Shown one piece after another: positions 43,621-55,151 of a DNA stretch of 64,000 bases. The translations under genes were made by a program, and so were the position numbers. The first letter of the stretch is position 1. Each line of letters opens with the position of its first letter. Origin of the DNA: Anastrepha obliqua (taxonomy: Eukaryota > Arthropoda > Insecta > Diptera > Tephritidae); the NCBI RefSeq assembly GCF_027943255.1, contig NC_072893.1, positions 123,193,784-123,257,783 of the forward strand, in the 5' to 3' direction. A model generated the notes under the pieces. It was not told the origin of the DNA, searched no databases, and worked only from the letters and a program-made list of their open reading frames with translations.

Positions 43621-45290
43621 CACGCTTACCATTAAAGCAATGAAGGCGACTTTAAAACTTGCGGGAAATATGAAAAAACATTTGCTTTTTTTCCTTGTTC
43701 ACTCCACTCAGGAGCATAGGGCTTCGACAAGACTCAGTCTTGCTTCGGTTTCGTTAATCTATTTGATTTCTGACAGGGTAGGTGATTAGCCTATGAAAAA
43801 ATATTCACGTATTTTTTGTTTAGATCGATTTTATTGCGTTCCATATTAAAAAAGCGATATCATCAAAAAATGTATTCACTTTTAATTGTCGACTTTCCCT
43901 AAAAAACCAAGGCGAATTCATTAAAGGTTCTAGCACTAGGCCAACAACAACATTTTGTAGATTAGAATGTCACGTCAAAGTAGAACACAAAGAAGTGATT
44001 TATTTATATAAAAAAATTGCGCACTTTCGCATTACTTTATTATATTTATTTATAAAAGCCTTTTGAAAAAAAACCCATTGCAAATTACAAATTTGAATGA
44101 AAATTATGCGTTCCGTAATTTAATTTTGTGCTGACCTCCGAATGTGCACGGCGAAAGGCAAAATAAAAACAAAAAATCAAGTCAGCTGCTCTACGTGGCC
44201 GCCCTTAATAGATTCGCCTTCTAAAAAATCGTGCTGACAAAAACAAAAACAAATACTATTTTTTTGGAAATATTTTCGTAAATAAAACTTTGCCCAAGTA
44301 GCAAACTTATTTTTAGAGTCACAATTACTTTAATGGTAATTTGTCAACAACTGATTTCCCGTCTATGTAAACTCGACCTAAACTAAAACATTAATAAACT
44401 TTATTTTGAACACACAAAACCGCTTTTTCGGACGAATCAAACGTAATTAGCGAATTACAAAGAAAATACTGATCTAAAATGACAAATTAAAACAAAAAAA
44501 TGTGGTTTCAAACTAACTCAAAATATGTGTAAATTACAACAAGAATGCAGTTTTACAAAAATTTTGCATATTTTCATGAAAAACAAAAAAATTGACAAGA
44601 AACGCGCGCATAAAATTAAAAAATAAGCACTTACTAAAAAATATAAATAAAAAAATTAAATATGAGTAAAAATTATTAAATAAATATAAAAGACCATAAA
44701 TAAAAAAAATTCAAAACTCAAGTAAACTAATTTTTGCCCAAAAAGTATACAGCGGACGTTTGCAACTTAAATTAAAATGAAGCAAAAAAACAAACCTTCA
44801 ATCCATGCAATGCAGCAAGAAAATCTTTATAATTTTCGAAGAACCAATAAATAAGTAAAACAAAAATGAATCAAAAAAAACGAAGCGTTGGCTGAAGGCG
44901 CGAAAAAAGTTCAATTCACTGCACACTTGACAGCTATACAATATTTGGCAGCAAGTTTTGAGTAAAAGAAATTGAAAACTACAACCCTGTTGAAAGTCAT
45001 ATTTGCAATAGCGCGGCGATCGATTCAAAAATATCAAAATTTTCGCGCACTTTAAGCAGAAAAATTACTTTTCTTACGCTTGTGGAAAGTAAAAAAACGT
45101 AAGGGTTACTACCAATGAAGCAAATAAAATCGAGTTCAAATATATTTTGCTATATCTTTAGCGGTCAACCTGTTGGCAATCATATGACACAGACAACCAA
45201 CTGTTTGACCAACAAGTCGGCGTGTGTATAGGGCCTTTTATGGAAATCTGTCATAAGGTTTACACTGGATAAGCACACGTTTGCTTAGGT
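43621..45290. other. Downstream AT-rich DNA, no gene
   Basis: No open frame with domains. 43690-43800 (CCACTCAGGAGCATAGGGCT ...) is GC-richer and interrupts the A-rich tract; it looks like an inserted repeat fragment. It may mark the end of the proximal 3'UTR or lie inside an extended one. Confidence 0.35.
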
Positions 45291-45732
45291 ATGAAATTTT
45301 AAGTTTTCTTGAAGATTTGAGGATTTTTTTAATTTGAATTTCTTTTCAATTTAATGTTTCTTAACTTTTAATTATTTTTTCCTTAAAATTTCTTTTTAAT
45401 TTAATGTTTTTTTAATTTGAAGTTTTTTAACTTGAAGTTTTCTTTACTTTGAAATGTTCTTTTTTACTTTAAAATTTTTTTTTACTTAAAATTTTTTTTT
45501 TTTGTCTTACTTTGAAATTTTGTTTTAATTTGATTTTTTCATTTAATTTGAAGTTTTTTTTATCTTGAAGTTTTTTTAATTTATTTTATTTTCTTTATCT
45601 TGAAGTTTTTTTAATTTATTTTATTTTTATTTTTTTTTTTTTGTTATGTATTCTATTCTATTTTTATATTTTACTTTCTGCTTTAAGAATTTTTTTTTGT
45701 TTAATCTTTTAATTCTTTTTTTTTAACTTTTT

Positions 45733-46245
45733 GCAATTAGTTGGTTTTAAAAAATATAATTTTTGCAATTAGTTGGTTTTAAAAAATACAATTTTTTGAA
45801 ATTAGTTGGTTTTAAAAAATACAATTTTTCGAAATTAGTTGGTTTTAAAAAGTACAATTTTTTGAAATTAGTTGGTTTTAAAAAATACGATTTTTTTTTA
45901 ATTTTCTCCAATTAGTTGGTTTAAAAAAAAAACAATTTTTTTGCAATTAGTTGTTTCTGAAAACACAATTTTTTTATTTTTTTTCAATTTAGTTGGTTCT
46001 AAAAATACAATTTTTTTGAAATTAATTCGTTTTAAAAAATACATTTTTTTTTGCATTAGTTGGTTTTAAAAATACAAGAATTTTTATTTGTTTATTCTTT
46101 TAATGTTTTTTTTTAGATTTGTTGCAATTAGTTGGTTTTAAAAATACAACTTTTTTTAATGTTTGTACAATTAGTTGCTTTTAAAAAATACAATGTTTTA
46201 AAAAATACAATTTTTTTTTTCATTTTTTTTACAATTAGTTAGTTT
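45733..46245 (+). repeat. ~31-45-bp repeat array, about 13 copies of AATTAGTTGGTTTTAAAAAA
   Basis: Copies of AATTAGTTGGTTTTA begin near 45736, 45770, 45800, 45835, 45866, 45910, 45943 (variant), 45984, 46017 (variant), 46053, 46125, 46169 and 46230. Each is followed by A-runs, TACAA and a T-run. The surrounding 45300-46350 is extremely T-rich. Confidence 0.85.
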
Positions 46246-46350
46246 AAACAAAATGTTATCTTTGCTTTTTTTTCTTTTATTTTTTTAATTTTTATTTTTT
46301 TTTATTTTTTGTCGCATTTTATTTAAACTCGATTTTATTTGATTTATTGT

Positions 46351-49300
46351 CTAGGCACACAAGTTTTCGAAGTCTTCAAAACAGAATGTTTCCCTCAATC
46401 AATCAAGCATAATTTTGACAAAATCGCAAAAAAACCAGAGAGCAAATGTGTTCCTACAACAAAAATTAAAAACAAAAAAAAAATCAAAAAAAAAAGAACA
46501 CAAAACAAACTTGAAACAGAGTAGCCAAAGAACGGCAATTATTTTTAGTGGTACTCTAACGCTACCGTAGCTACTACCACTCCAAAAGTAACCACTCTAA
46601 TAACTACTTCAACAACTCGTTCCATTACAAGTTTCTATTTAATTTTTTTGCGTCTAGTGAGAAATGTTAATTGCGTTTGCCTTGAAACGGTGCTGAAATG
46701 TTTTAATTGATAAAGTATAAGAAAAAAACAACAACAAAAAATCACAGGAAATGAAATTAAGAATAAACGTAATGTAAAGATTTTCTTTTAATATAAGTAA
46801 TACACAATTCAAACTGAAACTATTTTAAAAAATACACTTTTTCGTAACTTTTAATGCAAACGACAGTTACACAAATTCAATGCGCTAATTGCTTACCATA
46901 GACTTAGCAGAAATAATCAAACCCGATTAAGTTGAGTTTACGTTTACACACACATACATATATGCATACATAAAAGAATGAATAAATCCATTTAATGACG
47001 GTGTAAACAATGAATTAGCGCTGCTTAAGATTTATATTAATTTTGTTAATTGTTAAATATTTGCTCAGCATTGCCTTATGCATTTTTTTCCTACATAAAT
47101 TAGTTTCAGAATTATAGAATATACGAAATAACTGTCATATATAAAGTAACTGTAAAACAAAGTACATATGTATATTGCCGTTAGAAGTGGAAGCAATTAG
47201 TTGTTAAAAAAGAAAGAAGAAAATAGTTAAACCAAACTTAAAACACTTACACTTAGTAAATTTAGTAATGAGCAGCAAACAATCAAACAAACAAGCAAGC
47301 AAACTAATCAATCAACAATCAAGCAACAACTTGCATGTCAACAAGCCAATAGTTTAAAAAACTAAAAACAAAAAACAACAAAAACCTTTATAAAAGTATA
47401 TGCATTATTAGTATGGAAGAGCAGACAAATTTGACTGATTTTACTAAAATCAAAATCAGCCTATTTACAGCTATTTCTACTAAACAAAAACAAAACCAAA
47501 TCAGCCACTGCAATAGCAACTTGACAATAGCCCGAAAATTGAGAAGCAACAAACAATAACTGTAATAGTCCTTTAACTACCTAAATAGCCAAGCTGAACT
47601 TATTTGTTGTTTCCCCTCCCCCACCCTCTAAATAAATATATTTATAACAATACAATATACATGCATACATACTTATATGCATAGAAAGATTGTTAAGAAA
47701 ATATACCAATAATAGTTTTCTCTAAAAACTCATTTACATGCAACTAAATAGCCGCAATTTTATACATTTATTAGCCACACATAGAAGTCCATAGCATATT
47801 GATTATTGATTAAACGAAATACGAGTATTGCAAATTTTACAACTAATAAATAAACCTATGCAAGCGCATGCACACATACATACATATATACTACTGTAGC
47901 ATACTTAGTGTTACAGAAATGCGTGCATGCACACATACATACATATACAAATTAATATACATAAAATATTTTGCCCTACGCCAACTACCAACTTTTTAAC
48001 AAAACGTAGTTTCTGTTGTAATCGTTTTCCGTTTTCTGTTTTTTTTTTTCAATAACATTTTCATATACTTATTAATAAGTGCATAAATCATATTAAATAT
48101 TTAGTAACTGTTACTCAGTGTAGCCAATGCATTAACTACTTTTTAAGTCCAACTAGTTTCCTATTTTTCCTATTAAAAATTAAAAAAGATTTGTAACTTA
48201 AATGATTAATTTTTCGAAGCAAACAAAAACCGTGCACCGTCAACGTGCAGTAAAAAGCGCTGGAAAATTAATTTTATAACAAAAAATTCTAATTTGGCGC
48301 GAAATGGCTGCGAAACCATGCAGTAATCTATGTCGAACTTTATAAAAAAATACCGCTTTTGGCGAAAAATTGCTAAGAAACGTTGAAAATTTTCGAAGAA
48401 AAAACAAATTATGCAGCATGTAATGTTTGCCAAATAAAGTAAAAAATAAAAAAAATACCACTTACTACGTAAAACTCTTTAATTTTTAAAATTTAAATTT
48501 AAAAATTAGATTTGTCATGCAATTTTTCACCACAAAACTGTAACTGTTGATAACATTTTGGCATTAAAAACAAACACTTTTACACACACAGACTTAGACC
48601 AACACACATTTCTTTTTGCACAAATAAAATTTCAATTTTTTTCAATTCAGCATTGAGCGTAGAATTTGCGGCGACGTTAGCGGCAGGAGGCAGGAGAGTA
48701 TAGAAAATATCAGCACGAAACAGTTATCGCCAATCGATTTTCCACAAATTTGCTTGTGCGAAATAAATAACGAGCGCTTGGTACTGCCAGAAATATCGAA
48801 AAAATAGTAAAATATCATGCAAAATATCAAGAAATATCGCTGCAATTTATTTAAAAACTTATTTCCAATAAAGTAACACTAGAAAAAAGCTGATGAAATT
48901 AATTTCCGATCATTTAATTGATTTGTTTGTTTAATTTATCGTGGCAATATTTGTAAAGTGTACAACTTCTTTCCAACACAATTTTTCTGTGCATTAGCGT
49001 GCGTAAAAATATTGATAAAATTTATACGAAAAATTTATCGTCAGATAATTTATTCTAAATATCGAATTTCTACATTTGTGAATTGTTGCTTTACTTTTTA
49101 ATTATATTGATTTCCAAATATATATTTTTTTGATGACTTAACTGGCCTCCTTCCTGCGTGTGCCGCAAATTTCTCAAATCAATCAGCAAACATTTCGGCA
49201 GAACGCACAAAGAAAATCTCAAAATTATACGAAGAACTCTCTGATACAGTGAAAGACAGATGTCGCAAAATTCTCACAGCAAAAAAAAAAATAAAAAATA

Positions 49301-50780
49301 AAAAATAAAAAAATAACGGGACCAAATTTAAAAGTTGTTCTACGCGGTAAAACTGAAATATTTTGTGGATATTTTTGTTTTTATTAAGCACAGTAAGTGT
49401 ATAAAAATTCATTTAAGTAAAAAGCTGCATGAAGTACGAACAAAAATGTCGTTGCAAAAATGTTGTTGTAAAAGCAAGAAAAGATGTTAATGTTGAATAA
49501 AGAAAAAGGATGATTGAATGAATGTAATTGAATACCTCAATATAAGTGCATTATCTTCTTATTAAAAAAAAAATAAATAAAATAAAATAAAAATAAATTA
49601 AACATAAACATGAAGTAAAATGGAGAAATCAATAATAAATCGTAATAAAAATAACATTGTTAAATTCTCAAATTTACTAAGAAAATAATTGCAAAAAATA
49701 ATATAACAAAAAATTCCCAATAATACACAAAATACTAAAATAAAAAAACAGTAACAAATAACCACCATAAAAAGTAATTGGAGAAATGTAACAACTTATG
49801 TAATTACTTATACATGCATACATATACATACACAAAAAACTAAACGTATATAAAATTAGTTTTTAAATAAGTAAAAGAAAAAAAAAAACAAAAACAAATA
49901 AATTAGAACATATAAAAAAAGTCATACAAATACAAACAAAAACAACCAACAATCACAACTACCACAAAAAACCCTGAAATACACTGCAAATTCAAAATGT
50001 ACTTGGAAATTATCGATAAAATACAGTCTGCGCAAAAACAAAAAAAAACGCACTCGACTGTCACTTAACAGAAACGCAACCACGGATATACTCTAATATT
50101 TAAGTAAATCATAACCGCAAAAAAAAACACCTCTGCATAAAAAATTATTTGATTAAAAAGAATTTAGAAAAACTAAAAAAATGCGCGCGCATATCGAACA
50201 AATTTACGCATGAAAATTATTACAAAATTTCATATGCAAATAGACAACAGTGCAGACAACAACTAGCGCAAGACATGTCAAATAGCGGCATAAAAGCCTG
50301 CAGTGATTTAGTAAAAAAACAAAATAAAAATCTAAACACAAAAACAATACACAGAACCAAAGCAGAAAATGGAAGGTTGCGAAAGAGAATAAAATAATTG
50401 GCATAGAGCAGTTTGAAAAAATTTAATTCTCAAATAAAAGCATAGTAGAAAAAGTGAAAATGCATTTCTGCAACTTAAGAGTGAACAAGCAAAAGAAATA
50501 GAAAATGTGAGTAAAACAAATCAGTGGCAGTAGCAGAGGAAGATACACGCAATGACTGCGAGAGAGAGAGAGAGAGAGCGCGCGTGAAATAAAGGAAAAG
50601 TCTAAAGAGCGCGTATTTCACATCGTTGTAGTCTGTAGCATCGTGCTCTCCCATGCAGTCAATATTTTGCGCGCTCTTTGTCACCTCTCACACACAGTCA
50701 ACACGTCATTTGAAACTCTCCTCCATTTCGTTAAGGACCTCTGATGGCGAAATTAGGTGAAAACTATTGAGCTAAAGTTA
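46351..50780 (+). other. A-biased non-coding DNA, possible extended Imp 3'UTR
   Basis: Continuous A-over-T bias on the + strand with CAAAAACAAAA words, no gene-like frame and many AATAAA words. A let-7-type 7-mer TACCTCA lies at 49533-49539. A (GA)n run near 50561-50580 is followed by GTGAAATA...TATTTCAC inverted words. The interpretation as UTR rests on strand bias only. Confidence 0.3.
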
Positions 50781-53700
50781 ATTCACAATTTAAGCACAAT
50801 TTTTCTATTTCTCATTGTTCCTCCACTAACAACTGTTCTATTTCGGATCATTCCACTGCCGTGGATACTCAAAATAACCCATTTACCCACTTTTGAATCC
50901 ACTTAAATTTCATACTAAAACTAAAATCGAATATACCAAAAAAAAGGAAATATTCTAATACTAAAGATTTTTAAAGTTTGAAGAAAGTTGAGAGGAAAAT
51001 TTTTTATGTGTGAAGAAAAAACTCCTGTTTCCACTAATACCGTATTGTTTTGTGTGGATAGAGCGATTTCAAGCATTAGCGTATGAATGCAGTTGGTAAA
51101 CGCCTCCTAATAGTAGACACAAAATACGCGTATGTAGTAAAACACCAAAAAGAATCTACAACAAAAAAGTGTTGCATAATGAATTCGCCAATTTTGAAGA
51201 AATTCGAATTGAATAATGTGTGTATATAATATTTTGTAGGTATACCATTTATATATTTTTTTAAAAAATATATATTTATAAAATTAACGATAAATATAAA
51301 ATATTTTGTTGAAATTGCTTTTTCTCGCTCATTAAACTAAGAAAACCAAAAAAAAACATAATGACCAACGAATGAGCTGAGAAATTTGATTAAATTGACA
51401 CTCAATTGAATATTAGCGGATGAAGTCTGGGTAATATTTATAGGTAGGATATATTTTCCTTAATATATTATATATATTAAGAAAATAGAAATAAGAGAGA
51501 GCGCAAGTAAGAGTAAGAGTAAGAGTAGAAAGAGATGGAGAAGGAAAGTAGGCAAAGAAGTGGGCAGACTTTGAACAAAACAACCAGAACTAACAACTGA
51601 AAAAACAAAACTGCATTAAAACGAATTAAGCTGCATAAACAACATCAATAGCAAATACTATTACTCTATGCGCGCATCCATAGCACGCTTGCATTTATCG
51701 ATTAATCGATTGTGCGTACAGGCGATGCGCGCCCATATAATCACCCAACAGTGACCGCAAGAATGCCAAAAAGGTGCATAGCCGAAAAATCAAACGCTCC
51801 GTCAATCCAAAAAGAATGTCCGATACAACTTTTGTTGCGTTAGAGTTAAAATTAAGGCAAATTTACGAATATTTGCGTTTCGAAGAAGATAAATGCGAAA
51901 GAGATTTCAAAGAAATCGGAAATATTTTACAAAGAAACGTTATGGATATTACCAAAAAACAAAAAAACAAAGTAAGCTCATGTGAATGCGTAAAGCGCAC
52001 TAATAAATTAAGCAAGATTTATTTATTTAGAGGCTATATTTATATCGTTTTTCTGCAAAAACAAAAAAAGAAAAAATTCACAATTTAGGTACACTTCAAC
52101 CACTTAAAATATCTAAAAAAGTATACAAATTATTATGTACTTTAAAAAGTTTTTTCTTTATATTATAAATATAAAATCAATTACTTTCGGCTAGACGAAA
52201 AAAATTCTAAACGATTTTGTATTCGAAAATTCGCTTTTTCATGTTCAAAACATAAAGTCGCAAGCGCTAAGAGAAGAAGCGATGGAAAGCACAATAAGTG
52301 ATTACAAAAATATTTTTTTTTTATACTTTTTGTAAAAATACGCTCCGACTACTCGACGAAGCAGAAGCAAGCGAAATATGCGCGATATTTCCGTTTTCGA
52401 AAGAATTTTTAGCACAAAGCTATTTTTTTTTCAAGACAAAACTAAAAAAAAGTTCCTTTCAAAAGACGAAATCAGTTGACGGAGAGAGATTCAAATAATG
52501 TTATGAGTTAGTAATAAAAAGTTATTGCTTGCGAGTGTGTCAAAACGAGAGAGGAAGTGAGTAATAGCGTATAAGTGGTGGCAAATGTGTTGTTGTTAGC
52601 TGTGCCAAGTACTGATAATATATAAGTGTGATAAAATATGTTGAAGGATCTTTTAAACAATTTTTTACACTCCAAATTTTATGTATTTTCTGCGCAATGT
52701 CCCAAAATTCAAAAATTTCAAATTATCTCTAATGGAAAACAAACAAAAATCTTAAACGCTACTAATTTAGACCTAAACATAATAAATTCTATTTAATACA
52801 CTTAAAGTAACATTTTTAATACAACAACACTTTTATGCAACAGCGTGAATTATTTCAACATAAATGCCATTCAAATAGACATGCACATGCCACATACAAA
52901 GCGAAAAAAAATTATGCAATTGTGGAAAAAAACTAGCACACGCCCATCAACACTGAAGCCGATTGAGTCGTAGTAAGCGCTACTTCATATTTCAAACGAG
53001 CTGCTTTACCAACATTGGTTTCGAGAGTAGCTTTGCAAAGCATAGAGTAAAGGCGCAGTCATTTTTATTTATTTATGAACACTTGCTTTTTCGCGCGCGC
53101 ATTTCTAAATTCTGACACGAACAATTTAAGAATATTCAAACAATAGTTGCAAATTATGCTGCTTTTATCAGCGGTGAGAAGAGTTAACCGAACTAACGCA
53201 AAGAAAGTATAAAGACAGAGGTAGCTGTTGGGTTCGGCTCTTTGCGCTACCAAAACGAAGCTAAGACATTCAACACACGATAACTAATTAGCTCTAGACG
53301 CTATTTAGTGCCAATTGGTTTTTTGGCTGTTGAAATTTCAGAGCTGAAGATTGGCGCGCTCTTGTCTTTATATGGTGCACGAGTACTCTTTGACGAACCA
53401 CAACCGAGCCAATAGCTGACGAGGAAATTTTTTCCCCTTCTCCAATAATGTCCAATTCCTACACACAACTGTATTACTCATGCAACTATCTTTGGTGTTT
53501 TTTGTTTGTTTTTGTTTTCAAATATTTCGCTATTTTCCAACAAAAACAAATTCAAAAATAATAATTTTTCATTTGCCTCCGTTATGCATAGCGTATGTGA
53601 ATAGAAAGCAGAATTTAATGAATTTTCAATTATAAAAACGTACAAAAACGAGTACAAAATATAATTATTTAAAAGAAAAAAAATTTAAATTTAAAATTGT

Positions 53701-54136
53701 TTCTAAAATAAAATAAAAGTAATAGTTTGTAGTAATGTATACACTTTTAGTATATTTGATTGAAGTAAAACGATATAAAATATAAGGTGAATAAATTCTA
53801 AAAACAGGAAACACGTATCAATATAGCAGGAACAAATGCAAAGCAGGGCCAGACTTAAAAAAGAAAGAAATAAAGAAAGAAAAAGGAATATACTAATGAA
53901 AAGTATCACAAATAGATTGAACCAGCCGAGAAATAGCTTATAATGAAATTCAGGAAATTGTGGATATACGAGAAGAAACATTACGAAATACATAGAACCG
54001 CACGGAATGTATGAACAAGTGTGAATCTTATAGAAAATAGAACAGCACACAATATTCGAAACAGTTTAGCCAGCACAAATAACATTTAAAGGCAAGAAGG
54101 TGCAGTTTCCCGCCCATTCCGCAAACAAAATTTGAT
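50781..54136. other. Downstream AT-rich DNA
   Basis: Apart from the ORF at 51774 nothing is supported. 51490-51550 is purine-rich (GAGTAAGAGTAAGAG). Minus-strand frames near 53703-54458 are low-complexity or antisense to the SINE. Confidence 0.35.
51774..52088 (+). other. Unassigned ORF with a protein-like middle section
   Basis: A 104-codon frame with a GTG at its first position; the first in-frame ATG is at about 51819, giving MSDTTFVALELKLRQIYEYL then RFEEDKCERDFKEIGNILQR. This part is charged, helical-looking and leucine-spaced. The frame then decays to low-complexity sequence ending KKKKFTI. No family recognised, no splice partner found. It may be chance, or the start of a small gene in the downstream region. 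Confidence 0.2.
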
Positions 54137-54400
54137 ACAAGGAAATCATCATCATTGCGGCCAAAATTTCATGAATGGTAATGGCCGTGTTCGAAGCCCC
54201 AAGCATAAAACAACAAAAGATAGAAAAATGTTTTTCTAATAACGGCAAGGCAACGCCAAACCTCCGAGTGTCTTTCAGCCATGAAAAAGCTACCCCTACA
54301 AACTCCATTTGCCGTTCGGAGGCGGCATGAAACTGAAAGTCTCTACATTTTTGGTTAAATATCAAGACGCTCAACACAAATGGGGTGAGTAGCTCAACCG
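54137..54400 (+). mobile_element. tRNA-derived SINE, diverged third copy
   Basis: ATGAATGGTAATGGCCGTGT and the B-box-like GTTCGAAGCC (54189-54198) are followed by TTTTTCTAATAACGGCAAGG, AAACCTCCGAGTGTC and TTTGCCGTTCGGAGGCGGCA, parallel to the copies at 3892-4141 and 6268-6492. The A box is eroded. Confidence 0.65.
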
Positions 54401-54988
54401 AAACGCCCAACAAAAAAGGTGAAAAAAAATTCAAACCAAAAAATATGTACAGTTGCAAAGCTCACCTTTTTTATTTTACTACGTCAGAAAATCAATCAAG
54501 AAACGGGTCTTTCACGAAACTCGAGTAAGAAATTTCACCACATAAAAAACAAATTGATTTTATTTACACATCGGGATTGAAACCTTGGAAGAGCTAAAAT
54601 AATATAAAATAGGAGAAATATATTGTACATATATATCCCCTGTAAATAATAATAATATTTGGCATACAAATCAGGAAGTAGAAATCAAGGAAATCATGAA
54701 GCAGCAATGCTATAATAGACCATACAAAACTGATTACTATACAAACACATTGTTTTTTTTTTTTTTTTAATTTTTGTTCTTTTGCGGGAAATGCACTTTC
54801 TCTGTCCTCGTTGTGCTCTAGCCAGGATATGTCAGGTGCTTACGAAAAAAATTTGAAAAAATTCTAACGGTAATCAATAAGAAAGAAGACACTTGCTATG
54901 AAGAAAACCCATAAATTACAAATCTGTCATACAAAGAATGATATTTTAAATATTTAATGTAAAAATTTTACAAAAAGTCGAAAATGTT

Positions 54989-55151
54989 CAAACCAGAAAC
55001 AGCAAAATAACTGTACCGAAATTGTCAAAACCAGAAACAGCAAAGTAACTGTACCGAAATTGTCAAAACCAGAAACAGCAAAGTAACTGTACCGAAAATG
55101 TCAAAACCAGAAACAGCAAAGTAACTGTACCGAAATTGTCAAAACCAGAAA
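54989..55151 (+). repeat. 38-bp tandem repeat, four copies plus a partial
   Basis: Units at 54989-55025 (37 bp), 55026-55063, 55064-55101 and 55102-55139, then a partial from 55140. The unit contains CAAAACCAGAAACAGCAAAG and TAACTGTACCGAAATTGT. Copies differ at one or two positions only. Confidence 0.95.

Noticed and set aside
54989..55151. CRISPR-like array
   Set aside because: Units are contiguous with no unique spacers; it is a plain tandem repeat in a eukaryotic genome.
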